DNA of 64,000 nucleotides from Mucilaginibacter flavidus. GTDB taxonomy: Bacteria > Bacteroidota > Bacteroidia > Sphingobacteriales > Sphingobacteriaceae. The notes under the pieces were generated by a model. That model did no database searches. It was given only the letters and a program-made list of their open reading frames with translations, and was not told the DNA's origin. Position numbers and translations under genes: made by a program. Below, one piece after another: positions 33,375-42,421 of this stretch. Every line of letters starts with the position of its first letter. The stretch's first letter is position 1. The DNA is taken from the NCBI RefSeq assembly GCF_024055575.1, contig NZ_JAMXOE010000019.1, positions 62,001 to 126,000 on the forward strand, given 5' to 3'.

Positions 33375-33737
33375 ATGCGAAGGATATTAGCGGTTGATGA
33401 TGATAGGGATATATTGGATGTTTTGCAATATATTTTGGAGGAATCGGGATACGAGGTGGAAACCCTTTCAGACGGACATTTTTTATTTGAGAAAATCAAG
33501 GCCCATACGCCTGATTTAATTTTACTGGATATTATGCTGGGAAATATGGACGGCCGCGACCTTTGCCGTGCAGTAAAAGCCAGAGATGAAACCCATGACA
33601 TTCCTGTTATTTTAATATCGGCCAGCCACGTAGCTGGTACCGTTGGCCAAAAGGGCGCACCGGACGCTTTTATTGCCAAGCCATTTGATATTGATGATTT
33701 GTTGGATGTAATAAAAGTACAGCTGGCTGCGGCTTGA
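33375..33737 (+). CDS. Receiver-only response regulator (CheY-like) B
   Basis: 120 residues, receiver domain alone: D8-D9-D10 pocket, phospho-acceptor D52 in LILLDIMLGNMDG, VILISASH with the switch Ser, and K102 in AKPFD. Paralogous in architecture to the gene at 32053, but the sequence is only distantly similar. Probably transcribed from its own promoter, given the 360-base gap upstream. Confidence 0.92.
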   Translation: MRRILAVDDDRDILDVLQYILEESGYEVETLSDGHFLFEKIKAHTPDLILLDIMLGNMDGRDLCRAVKARDETHDIPVILISASHVAGTVGQKGAPDAFIAKPFDIDDLLDVIKVQLAAA

Positions 33738-33781
33738 CCAGTTAGCGATTTTCAGCATACATTTTAAACTGCGACTGTAAA

Positions 33782-34876
33782 TTATTTAATCCCCAACGCT
33801 TTCAGCTCCTTATCAATCCTTAAATTCCACCCACCCTGTTCTGCGGTTTCTGTTCCATGCCTTGTTTCGTCATCATATTGTTTCTGTATTATGTTCATTT
33901 CGCGGTAAGTATCAAGATATTCCATGTTAACTGTTCCCTCATAATTATCAACGGTAAGCTCACCGGCTGCAAGTTTCTGTTTAAAGTGTTCCGACACAAT
34001 TTTTACAATATCAAAATGCCTTTGCTCGTGGTTTAAAGTATAATCACTACGGCTATCATCCTTAGCCCAACAGGCGCTTTTAGGCAGGCAGGTTTTTACC
34101 GTCAAATGCAGGTTTACTATTCCTTTAACAATTTCGGCGTGCAGATCATAACCAATAGTAGGAAAAACTTCTGCAGAATATTGGCTGGTTGGTATTTTCG
34201 ATTGAAAATCGGCCCAGGTTAAAGGGCGTTTAACTGAGTAATAGATACTGTCGCCTTCGGGCTTTTCTTCATAATCGCTAAAAGTAATTTTAACGCCATG
34301 CGCCAGTTTGATGTTGGTTTCGGCCTGCTGGTTCATCCACGTATTTATATAAACCAACCCATTTACCAATACCCGCTGTAAGGTTGGGCCGATGTTTTGG
34401 GTTTGGGCGGCATCGCGGTTATAAATCGCAGTGCCACTATAATCTGCCAGGTGAATTTTATCATCATCACCCTTATCCAAATAAAAAGAAAACGTGAGCA
34501 CCACCCGCCCTTCAACCAGGTTATTTGGCAGGGCGGTTTCTTTTATGCCGATTTTTTTAAGGCCGATAATCAGGGGCCGTAGTTCCTTATTTTTGGGCAG
34601 ATTGGTATTAATAAACTGTTTAATGCCGGGTAAAGCGCCGCCTTTAATGTCGACCGCGTAAGGTTTTGCGTTTGGTCCGGCCGGTAGTAGCGACGCTATC
34701 GCGCTTTTATTAGTTCGTTCGTCAATAACATCTTTTATATAAAATTCTTTTGGGGTGACAGGAACACGTTCATCTGTGAAGATGAAGGCATCAAGTTGCT
34801 GGGGATTGGTTTGTAAGGCGGATAAGATTAAAATCAGGATACAGTATAATTTACTGTATGCAAAAGCAATATTCAT
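33782..34876 (-). CDS. DUF922-like putative zinc protease, exported
   Basis: A 364-residue protein with a signal peptide (MNIAFAYSKLYCILILILSALQ). The C-terminal part has RPLTWADFQ, then LNHEQRHFDIV, an H-E-x-x-H metal motif of DUF922 proteins, where the next acidic ligand may lie in the following helix. The N-terminal half holds strands such as RVPVTPKEFYIKDVIDERTN. Likely a periplasmic or lipid-anchored metallopeptidase. ATG 34876 is preferred over GTG 34882. Function in the cell not known. Confidence 0.75.
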   Translation of the reverse strand: MNIAFAYSKLYCILILILSALQTNPQQLDAFIFTDERVPVTPKEFYIKDVIDERTNKSAIASLLPAGPNAKPYAVDIKGGALPGIKQFINTNLPKNKELRPLIIGLKKIGIKETALPNNLVEGRVVLTFSFYLDKGDDDKIHLADYSGTAIYNRDAAQTQNIGPTLQRVLVNGLVYINTWMNQQAETNIKLAHGVKITFSDYEEKPEGDSIYYSVKRPLTWADFQSKIPTSQYSAEVFPTIGYDLHAEIVKGIVNLHLTVKTCLPKSACWAKDDSRSDYTLNHEQRHFDIVKIVSEHFKQKLAAGELTVDNYEGTVNMEYLDTYREMNIIQKQYDDETRHGTETAEQGGWNLRIDKELKALGIK

Positions 34877-35020
34877 TGTCACAATATAACGTTTTTTGTA
34901 ATGGCGTATTGCACGCCACCTCGCTATTACGGTTTTTAACGGTTGCTATAAATAAACCACAGGGTGTGTGCAATGAGCACCTACGTATTACACCATTGCC
35001 ATTCCCAACACTAAGTAAAG

Positions 35021-35102
35021 TTTTCCACACCTATACCATGTATAAAATATGCTTCGTTAGAATCAATGTTCTCCACACTATGTGAATTACTTATGTGGAA
35101 TA
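35021..35102. other. Cluster of DnaA-box-like sequences
   Basis: TTTTCCACA at 35021-35029 fits TTWTNCACA exactly, TTCTCCACA at 35069-35077 has one mismatch, and two reverse-oriented TGTGAATTA/TGTGGAATA boxes follow before 35102. It lies in a gene-free gap between a minus-strand and a plus-strand gene. It might be a DnaA-binding region, but the evidence is weak. Confidence 0.25.
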
Positions 35103-35148
35103 TCCCCTTTGGGTTTAGCTATTTTCGCAAATCGTTAGTTTGCTCCTT

Positions 35149-38100
35149 ATGATAAAACTTAAGTACATCTCCTTTCTTGTTCCTATATTTTTTGTTTTCT
35201 CCGGCTTTGCTCAACAAAATCCCTCATTTGATGTGTACCGCACCTATCACGCTGCTATTGAGCTGCTTGATAAAAATAAATACGTAGCGGCAACAGAGCA
35301 ATTCAGGCTGGTTGAGGCCTATCGGGTAAAAACAAGTACCCAGCCGAAGTTCGAATCGGAACTATCAATTATAAAAGAAAACGCGCAGTATTATGAGGCT
35401 TTATGCGCGCTTGAGCTGGGCAATGACGATGCCGAAAGCATGTTTTTACGCTTTATTAAGGAGCACCCCGAAAACCCGCTGACCAAAATTGCGTACTACC
35501 AGATAGGCCGCTCCTACTCTCGCCAGGAAAAATATACCGAGGCTTTGCAATGGTTTGATAAAGTACAGGCCGGCGAATTAAGCGGCAGGCAAAACATCGA
35601 ATACAAGTTTCGTAAAGGTTACGCCTACTTTGCTACCAACGATTATAAAAACGCACAGACGTTATTTAGCGAAGTGAAAAATGTGCGTTCGCCATTTATG
35701 GACGATGCCATCTATTATTTTGCTTACATAGCCTATTTGAACAAAGACTATCACCTGGCACTGGTAAATTTCGAGCGGCTCAAAAATTCGAAGAAATACG
35801 AAAGCAGTTACCCATACTATATTACCGCAGTTTACTTTTTAGATCAGCGGTATGATGACGTGCTGAACTATGCTGTCCCTATTGTAAAAAACACCCACCA
35901 ACAGCACGAAACAGAAATGCTGCGCATAATAGGCGCTTCTTATTTCGCTAAGGCCAATTATGATAAAGCGGCCGAATATTATTCGCGGTTTGAGGACGAA
36001 GACAAGGGCAAAACGCAGAATACCCAAGATAGCTACCAGATGGGCTATACTTATTTTAAAGTGGGCAACTTTTCCAAAGCCGCCAGCGAACTGGTAAAGC
36101 TGCAGCAAAGCAACGATGTGTTTAGCCAGAACGGTAACTACACGCTGGGTAATGTGTTCCTGAAAATGAACAACAAGCAAAGCGCCCGCAGTGCTTTTTT
36201 TGCTGCGTCAAAACTCAGTTTCGATGCGCAATTGCAGGAAGATGCTTTGTACGAATACGCCAAACTATCGTACGAACTTGATTTTAACACCCAGGCGCTT
36301 GATGCTACCCGCCTTTACCTCAAAAACTATCCACGCTCAACCCGTACCGACGAGATGAAAACCTTGTTGGGCGAGGAGTTATTAAACTCGCACAATTACA
36401 AAGAAGCAGTTGAAATACTGGAGCCTATCCCTAATAAATCGGCCAGTGCTCAGGCTGCCTATCAAAAGGTAACTTATTACCGCGGGCTGGAGTTTTACAA
36501 CGAACGCGCCTTCGAAAACGCCATAGGTATTTTCCTTCGTTCGCTGAAAAACCCGGTTGACAGGAACATACAGGTATTAACCACGTACTGGATGGCCGAG
36601 GCAATGTACGAGGTTAGGAAATATGGGGAGTCGGTGGAGAACTTTGAGAAATTCCTTGACTTTGATGAAGCGCGCGAAACCGGCGTTTACAACTATGCTA
36701 ATTATGCCCTTGCATATGCAGCTTTTTATGGCGAGCAATATAAAAAAGCGGCTACTTACTTCCAGAAGTTTTTGCAGGGCGAAGAAAAGGATCCCAACAC
36801 TGTAAATGATGCCGTTACCCGCCTTGGCGATAGTTATTTCGTAATGAAAAACTACGACCGGGCAATGGAATATTACAACCGCATTATCGAGAAGAAATCA
36901 TCAGGCCAGGACTATGCCTTGTTTCAACGCGGTATGATACAGGGTTTGCAAGGTGCACCAGATACCAAGATAAGTACATTGACCAACCTGCTCAATACGT
37001 ACCCTAATTCGGATTACGCGGATGATGCTTCGTTTGAGATAGCCTATACTTACTTTATAAAAAACGACGGCGAAACGGCAAAAACCGGCTTGCAGGAAAT
37101 GATAAAAAAATACCCGAGCAGCAGTTACGTGCCGCGGGCACTGGTTACCATCGGCATTATCGACTATAATGCCGACAGGGATGATGCGGCTGTTGAATCG
37201 TTTAAAACAGTTATAAAGGATTACTCATCCAGTGACGAGGCTAAGATGGCCCTGAAGCAGGTTGAGAAAATCTATACCGATAAAGGCGATGCACAAACGT
37301 TTATCAATTACGCAGCCACAACGCCGATTGCCAATTACACCACGGCAGATCAGGAGAACATAATGATAACAGCTGCTAACAACTTGTATGCGCGCAGCGA
37401 CTGGCAGGGTGCTGTTGGAGCTGTAAATGCTTACTACGATAAGTTCCCGACTAAACCTATTTATGACAAACAGGCAAGATTTATACGCGCCCAAAGTTTG
37501 GTAAATTTAAACAGGTCGGCCGAGGCGGTTAATGATTACAATGTAATTTTGAACGATTGGACAAGCCGATACACCGAACAGTCGTTAATCAGCATGGCGA
37601 AGCTTTATATCGGTCAAAAAAAATATAATGAGGCTATCCCCTATTTAAAAAAGCTGGAAACAAACTCAGAGTATAAAGCCGATTATACATTCGCCATAAA
37701 CAACCTGCTGCAATGCTATGCACAGATGGAAATGGCGGATGACGCACTTAACTATGTTAAACTGGTACGTGCCAACGAAAAAACTGCACAGGAAGATAAG
37801 TTTAAAACCGGTTTATTTGCCGGCCAGGCTTACCTTCAAAAAGGCGATACCACAAATGCTGTAAAGGAGTTTAACTACACATTAACAAACACCAAAACAG
37901 TTGCTGCCGCCGAGGCAAAATATAACATTGCTGCAATAGAGTTTGAACAGGGTAAGTTCAAAGCATCGCAAAAAACATGCTTTGAATTAATTAAGGAATT
38001 GCCAAACTACGATTACTGGGTAACAAAAACGTTTATCCTGCTGGCTGATAATTACGAAGCGTTGAAAGATATTTTCCAGGCGAGAGCAACGTTGCAAAGC

Positions 38101-38265
38101 GTTATTGACAATTACAAAGGCGACGACGACATCATCCCAACGGCCAAACAAAAGCTCGACCAAATGAGCGGCGGTAAAGCCGATGGCACAGAACAGAAAA
38201 AGCCGGACGACAAGAAACAGGATGAGAAGAAACCAGGGGAAAAGAAACAGGATAACAAAGAATAA
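35149..38265 (+). CDS. Large exported tetratricopeptide-repeat protein
   Basis: A 1038-residue protein with Sec signal peptide (IKLKYISFLVPIFFVFSGFAQQ). Nearly the entire mature chain is tetratricopeptide-like repeats (for example KIAYYQIGRSYSRQEKYTEALQWFDKV; DDAVTRLGDSYFVMKNYDRAMEYYNRII), and the last 40 residues are Lys/Gly/Glu-rich (KKPDDKKQDEKKPGEKK). It opens an operon with an outer-membrane barrel, an HU/SPOR protein, ExbB, ExbD and TonB genes, so it is a probable periplasmic scaffold of that envelope machine, similar in role to YbgF/CpoB of Tol-Pal. ATG 35149 is chosen over TTG 35140. Confidence 0.85.
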   Translation: MIKLKYISFLVPIFFVFSGFAQQNPSFDVYRTYHAAIELLDKNKYVAATEQFRLVEAYRVKTSTQPKFESELSIIKENAQYYEALCALELGNDDAESMFLRFIKEHPENPLTKIAYYQIGRSYSRQEKYTEALQWFDKVQAGELSGRQNIEYKFRKGYAYFATNDYKNAQTLFSEVKNVRSPFMDDAIYYFAYIAYLNKDYHLALVNFERLKNSKKYESSYPYYITAVYFLDQRYDDVLNYAVPIVKNTHQQHETEMLRIIGASYFAKANYDKAAEYYSRFEDEDKGKTQNTQDSYQMGYTYFKVGNFSKAASELVKLQQSNDVFSQNGNYTLGNVFLKMNNKQSARSAFFAASKLSFDAQLQEDALYEYAKLSYELDFNTQALDATRLYLKNYPRSTRTDEMKTLLGEELLNSHNYKEAVEILEPIPNKSASAQAAYQKVTYYRGLEFYNERAFENAIGIFLRSLKNPVDRNIQVLTTYWMAEAMYEVRKYGESVENFEKFLDFDEARETGVYNYANYALAYAAFYGEQYKKAATYFQKFLQGEEKDPNTVNDAVTRLGDSYFVMKNYDRAMEYYNRIIEKKSSGQDYALFQRGMIQGLQGAPDTKISTLTNLLNTYPNSDYADDASFEIAYTYFIKNDGETAKTGLQEMIKKYPSSSYVPRALVTIGIIDYNADRDDAAVESFKTVIKDYSSSDEAKMALKQVEKIYTDKGDAQTFINYAATTPIANYTTADQENIMITAANNLYARSDWQGAVGAVNAYYDKFPTKPIYDKQARFIRAQSLVNLNRSAEAVNDYNVILNDWTSRYTEQSLISMAKLYIGQKKYNEAIPYLKKLETNSEYKADYTFAINNLLQCYAQMEMADDALNYVKLVRANEKTAQEDKFKTGLFAGQAYLQKGDTTNAVKEFNYTLTNTKTVAAAEAKYNIAAIEFEQGKFKASQKTCFELIKELPNYDYWVTKTFILLADNYEALKDIFQARATLQSVIDNYKGDDDIIPTAKQKLDQMSGGKADGTEQKKPDDKKQDEKKPGEKKQDNKE

Positions 38266-38267
38266 AA

Positions 38268-40112
38268 ATGAGACGAGCAATGAAATTTAAATATATATAC
38301 GCGCTGCTTACCTTAGTACTAGCTTTATACTTTGTTCCTGCTGTTGCACAAACAAAGCACAAAGGCAAAAAGCCGGCTGCAAAAACAGCAGCTAAAAAGC
38401 CGGCGCCTAAGCCGCCCGCTAAAAAAACGGCAAAAGCAGCACAGCAAAAAAGCAGCACCAGCCTTGGTGATGCCGTAGCAAAAGCAGCTGCCGATACTAC
38501 CAAAAAAGGCAAAGGTAATGATGCGATACAAGGCAACCTTTCCGAAGAGATTGTGGTTACCACAGCCTACAAACCCGTATTGGCCGACGCGGTAAAAATA
38601 CGCCGGAATCCTGATCTGGAAGATAAAACGCCATTTAAAGCACCGCTGGTTTATATCCCCATAGATAAAAGGCTGGAATTAAACACTAGTATTAAGCCTC
38701 TTGACGCCATGAAAAGGCCGGCGGAACAGGATTCGGTACCGACCAACAATTATGTAAAGGTTGGTTTGGGTAGCCTGAAAACCACGTATGGCGAAGCCTA
38801 TTTTGCCAATGGCCGCGATAATGCGCTGCAAGTTGGCGGCTACTTAAAACACTTTGCCCAAAACGGCAACCTGTATAAACAAAATTCGGCTAAAGAAGAG
38901 GCGGGAATATTTGGCAAAAGCATTGGCGAACTAAACAATATAAGTGGCCGTATTACCTACGATTACAACAGCAATTATTTTTATGGTTTCAGCCAGTTTA
39001 ATCCGCCGGTAACAACCCGGGATGACAAGCAACACTTCAGCACTATTGGCGCCGAGGGCGAGCTGGCCAAAAATTACCGCGATATTGAAAATGATTTCAC
39101 CTATGCTTTAAAACTCAAGGGATACATTTTTAGCAACACCTACCAGGCCCGGGAAAGTAACCTGGTACTTTCGGGATTCTTTAACCAAACTATTAAACAA
39201 TTTTATGCAGGTTTGGCCGCATCACTTGATTTGAGCACTCAAAAAGATAGCGGCTACAGTTATAACAACAGCCTGATAAAGTTAAACCCTTACATCAAAT
39301 TCCAGGGTGATAATTATAAGATCGATGCGGGCGTAAACATTGTGGACCAATTTGGCTTCAATTCTGCATTTTACATATTCCCTTCGGCAAGGGCTGAGTT
39401 GCAGGTGATACCTAAATACGTACGCATATTTGTTGAGGCAAAAGGCGATGTTAATAAAACATCCCTGCATGATTTTGCCATGGCCAACCCGTTCATAGGC
39501 CAAAATATCGACATAAAAAACTCAGTTGACCAATTGGATATTGCTGCAGGTATAAAGGGAACCCTCGCCCCGGGCTTCGGCTTTAAGTTCACGGTCTTCA
39601 GAAACGAGATTAAGAATATGCCATTATTTGTGAGTGATTTTAACCTGGCAACGGGCTATAACAGGTTTAAGGTAATTTACGATGGGGGCCGGTCGCGCGT
39701 TAACGGTTTAAATGGCGAACTTGACTACAAGGCCTCAGAAGACGTGGATGTTTTTGCGAGAATTGAGTTTAAAGACTATCAAATGGCAACCGTTGCAGAA
39801 CCGTGGAACCTTCCGAAACTTGTTTTTAAGGGTGGTACGGTTTTCAAAATTGATAACAAAATAAGCATATCAGGTACAGTAACGTATCGTGGCGGAGTAA
39901 TGGATCCGTCGCCTCTAACTGTTGGTACGGTGACCAGGCCGATATCTATCGATGCTTTTGTTGACTTAAGCGGCGCCGTTGATTATAAGATAAATAACCG
40001 TTTTTCGGTATTTGTACATATAAATAATATTTTAAACGCAAACAGTCAAAGGTGGTTATATTACCCTGATTATGGGTTTAATATATTTGGCGGCGTTGGT
40101 TATACTTTTTAA
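38268..40112 (+). CDS. Outer-membrane beta-barrel protein with Lys/Ala/Pro-rich N-terminal segment
   Basis: A 614-residue protein (an ATG at 38280 would remove four residues). Signal peptide KFKYIYALLTLVLALYFVPAVAQ is followed by about 40 residues of Lys, Ala and Pro (KPAAKTAAKKPAPKPP...), then SEEIVVTTAYKPVLADAVKIRRNP, reminiscent of a TonB-dependent plug start, and a barrel of about 14-16 strands with a C-terminal FNIFGGVGYTF. It begins two bases after the TPR stop. Position between TPR and ExbBD/TonB genes suggests an outer-membrane partner of that energised complex. Confidence 0.75.
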   Translation: MRRAMKFKYIYALLTLVLALYFVPAVAQTKHKGKKPAAKTAAKKPAPKPPAKKTAKAAQQKSSTSLGDAVAKAAADTTKKGKGNDAIQGNLSEEIVVTTAYKPVLADAVKIRRNPDLEDKTPFKAPLVYIPIDKRLELNTSIKPLDAMKRPAEQDSVPTNNYVKVGLGSLKTTYGEAYFANGRDNALQVGGYLKHFAQNGNLYKQNSAKEEAGIFGKSIGELNNISGRITYDYNSNYFYGFSQFNPPVTTRDDKQHFSTIGAEGELAKNYRDIENDFTYALKLKGYIFSNTYQARESNLVLSGFFNQTIKQFYAGLAASLDLSTQKDSGYSYNNSLIKLNPYIKFQGDNYKIDAGVNIVDQFGFNSAFYIFPSARAELQVIPKYVRIFVEAKGDVNKTSLHDFAMANPFIGQNIDIKNSVDQLDIAAGIKGTLAPGFGFKFTVFRNEIKNMPLFVSDFNLATGYNRFKVIYDGGRSRVNGLNGELDYKASEDVDVFARIEFKDYQMATVAEPWNLPKLVFKGGTVFKIDNKISISGTVTYRGGVMDPSPLTVGTVTRPISIDAFVDLSGAVDYKINNRFSVFVHINNILNANSQRWLYYPDYGFNIFGGVGYTF

Positions 40113-40159
40113 GCTCTGCCTGTTGGGCAGACAGGTTTTTGATATTTTATAATAAACCG

Positions 40160-40167
40160 TACTTTTA
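40160..40167 (+). promoter_or_regulatory. -7-like element before the HU/SPOR gene
   Basis: TACTTTTA, one base off TAnnTTTG, five bases before the ATG at 40173. Suggests a separate or internal promoter for the second half of the envelope operon. Confidence 0.45.
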
Positions 40168-40172
40168 GCGCG

Positions 40173-41222
40173 ATGAATTTAGCCGACTATTTAAGTGAAT
40201 TACTGGCGCAGTACGAAGAAGTAAGCGTGCCGGGCCTTGGCTATTTTGTACGCGAGCGTGTAAATGGTTTTTACAATGACAAGGACAGTAAATTTTACCC
40301 GCCCTACCACCGGGTAAAGTTTGTGCCACAGCCAAAGGAAGATGATGTTTTTACGCAATATGTTGCGGATAAAAAGAACATCTCGCTGGCTTCGTCAAAA
40401 TACTTTGCCGAAAAGTTTGTTGCCAAGCTTAAAGAGCAGGCACTAACTGGCAAATATCTTTTTGCCGACCTTGGTCTGTTTTATACCGCCCAGGACCAGC
40501 TTGTTTTTAAAGCAAACGAAAAAATAACCGACGACCCTGCCTTTTACGGCTACCCGCCACTAACTGTTTTTAAACAGGGCCAAACAATAAACGACCAATA
40601 CACAAAACCAGCCCTCGCTGATCCGGCTGCTGTTGCTGCATCACAACAACCAAAGCCAGTTCAACCTGTGGTAGATGAGCCTTATTTTGAAGAAGAGGCT
40701 GAACGCAAAAGAGGGCTAAGTATTTGGATGATTATTTTAATTGCTGTAACAGCCCTTGCTTTAGCTGTGTTTGGCGTTTATAAGTTCTATCCTCAAGTGT
40801 TCGACAAAATTGGCGCTGCTTACCACAGTATTACCGGAAAAACAGATGCTGATGTGCCGGTTTACAGGCACGAGGTTAAAGCCGATACTACCACAGTTAA
40901 AAAACCAGTTGTTGTTAAAGATACCGTTACTAAAGCCGCTACACCTGCAGCACCAGTGGTCGACACTGCCAAACACGTACGTTTTGATTTAATCGCAACC
41001 AGCTCTAAAACTGAATGGCGCGCAAATGCAGAAGCGCAGAAATTTAAGGCGAAAAATATCGACGATGTTAAAGTATTGTCAAAAAAAGAGGCCCCTGGCA
41101 CCCGTTTTAAAATATCTGTAGGAACATTTACAACAGCCGATGCTGCCGAAGCGGCAAAGAATGTTTTGGTAAAAGCCGGTAAAATTCCCCAGGATTCATA
41201 TATAATTCAAATTAACCAGTAA
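40173..41222 (+). CDS. HU-CCDC81-like and SPOR domain membrane protein
   Basis: A 349-residue single-pass protein. Residues 1-140 resemble the HU-like domain of CCDC81 type (MNLADYLSELLAQYEEVSVPGLGYFV, SSKYFAEKFVAKLKEQALTGKYLFADLGLF); residues 183-203 are a membrane helix; then a Pro/Ala/Thr linker; and the last 75 residues form a SPOR domain (TRFKISVGTFTTADAAEAAKNVLVKAG) for denuded peptidoglycan. A cytoplasmic HU-like domain joined to a peptidoglycan-binding domain is known only from this phylum. It lies before exbB with a three-base gap and may link the Ton/Tol-like motor to the cell wall. Confidence 0.8.
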   Translation: MNLADYLSELLAQYEEVSVPGLGYFVRERVNGFYNDKDSKFYPPYHRVKFVPQPKEDDVFTQYVADKKNISLASSKYFAEKFVAKLKEQALTGKYLFADLGLFYTAQDQLVFKANEKITDDPAFYGYPPLTVFKQGQTINDQYTKPALADPAAVAASQQPKPVQPVVDEPYFEEEAERKRGLSIWMIILIAVTALALAVFGVYKFYPQVFDKIGAAYHSITGKTDADVPVYRHEVKADTTTVKKPVVVKDTVTKAATPAAPVVDTAKHVRFDLIATSSKTEWRANAEAQKFKAKNIDDVKVLSKKEAPGTRFKISVGTFTTADAAEAAKNVLVKAGKIPQDSYIIQINQ

Positions 41223-41225
41223 AGG

Positions 41226-41936
41226 ATGACATTATTACTCATACAGGCACAAGTAGCCGATACCGCACACAAAGTTGTTGATTCACTAAGCCGGACAGGC
41301 CAGGTTACCCCACCACAGGAGCTGCGTTTTGGCGACTTGCTGATAAGCGGCGGTGTAATCATGATCCCGATAGGGATACTGGCAATTTTGGGCCTCGTGA
41401 TATTTTTTGAACGGTATTTTACGATACGTAATGCATCAAAAAATGAGTCGAACCTGATGTTGCAGGTTCGGTCGAGCATCGTAACAGGGAACCTTGAGTC
41501 GGCAATTGCTATTTGCCGCAACAGCAATACGCCGCTTGGCCGCATGCTGCAAAAGGGTTTGCTGCGTATTGGTCGCCCTATTAAGGATATTGAAGGTGCC
41601 ATTGAAAACGTAGGCAAACTGGAAGTATCAAAGCTGGAAAAAAACATAGGCATATTGGGTATTATTGCCGGTATTGCTCCGATGTTTGGCTTTTTGGGCA
41701 CCATTTACGGGGTTATCAAAATCTTCTATGATATCTCGAAAACGGATAACATCAGTATGGGCGCCATATCGGGCGGTCTTTATGTAAAGATGGTAACATC
41801 GGCAGGTGGTTTGTTTGTTGGTATCGTAGCCTATGTATGCTACCACATTTTAAATATGATGGTTGATAAGGTAATATTAAGGCTGGAGACCGACGCCATT
41901 GAATTTATTGACCTGTTAGAAGAACCGAGCAAATGA
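41226..41936 (+). CDS. MotA/TolQ/ExbB proton channel protein
   Basis: A 236-residue inner-membrane protein with three helices: about residues 36-58, then a long cytoplasmic loop (SNTPLGRMLQKGLLRIGRPIKDIEGAIENV), and two more (LGIIAGIAPMFGFLGTIYGVIKIF and MGAISGGLYVKMVTSAGGLFVGIVAYVCYHIL). Conserved GFLGTIYG and TSAGG segments mark the ExbB/TolQ class. It uses the proton gradient to power a TonB/TolA-like protein. Overlaps exbD by four bases. Confidence 0.93.
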   Translation: MTLLLIQAQVADTAHKVVDSLSRTGQVTPPQELRFGDLLISGGVIMIPIGILAILGLVIFFERYFTIRNASKNESNLMLQVRSSIVTGNLESAIAICRNSNTPLGRMLQKGLLRIGRPIKDIEGAIENVGKLEVSKLEKNIGILGIIAGIAPMFGFLGTIYGVIKIFYDISKTDNISMGAISGGLYVKMVTSAGGLFVGIVAYVCYHILNMMVDKVILRLETDAIEFIDLLEEPSK

Positions 41937-42331
41937 ATTTAAGAAAACGGCACAGGGGAGCTTCGGCCGAGGTACATACCTCGGCAATGAACGACATTAT
42001 GTTTTTCCTGCTTTTGTTTTTCCTTATTGCATCCACAGTAACCAATCCTAACGTGGTAAAACTGTTGCTGCCAAAATCATCATCAGGAAAATCAATTTCG
42101 AAGAAAACAGTTAATGTCTCGATAGACAAAAATTTACAATATACCGTTGATAAAAAATCAGTAGCAGTAACCGATTTGCCAACGGTACTGGCGGGCTATA
42201 AAAATCTAACTACTGAACTAACCATTGTATTAAGTGTTGATAAAACCGTAGCAATACAGGATGTGGTATCGGTAATGGACGTGGCACAAAAATTGAACAT
42301 TAAGCTGGTGCTGGCAACGGTGGCAAAATAG
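41933..42331 (+). CDS. ExbD/TolR family protein
   Basis: A 132-residue protein with one N-terminal helix (NDIMFFLLLFFLIASTV) and a periplasmic domain. The membrane Asp (MND) that carries protons in the family is present. The gene starts with an ATGA overlap with exbB; TonB follows 90 bases on, separated by heptamer arrays. With ExbB it forms the energising channel of the locus. Confidence 0.93.
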   Translation: MNLRKRHRGASAEVHTSAMNDIMFFLLLFFLIASTVTNPNVVKLLLPKSSSGKSISKKTVNVSIDKNLQYTVDKKSVAVTDLPTVLAGYKNLTTELTIVLSVDKTVAIQDVVSVMDVAQKLNIKLVLATVAK

Positions 42332-42335
42332 AATT

Positions 42336-42412
42336 AGTGGGCAGTTTGTAGTAGGCAGTTGGCAGTTAAAAGCTGTTTTCATTGACTGCAAACCGCAAAC
42401 AGTCAACTGCAA
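42336..42412. repeat. Pair of inverted heptamer arrays between exbD and tonB
   Basis: 42336-42370 has five exact 7-base units (AGTGGGC, AGTAGGC type) and 42385-42412 four exact units in the opposite sense (ACTGCAA, ACCGCAA type). Together they form an imperfect hairpin filling the 90-base gap between exbD and tonB. Confidence 0.85.
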
Positions 42413-42421
42413 AGTAAAAGA

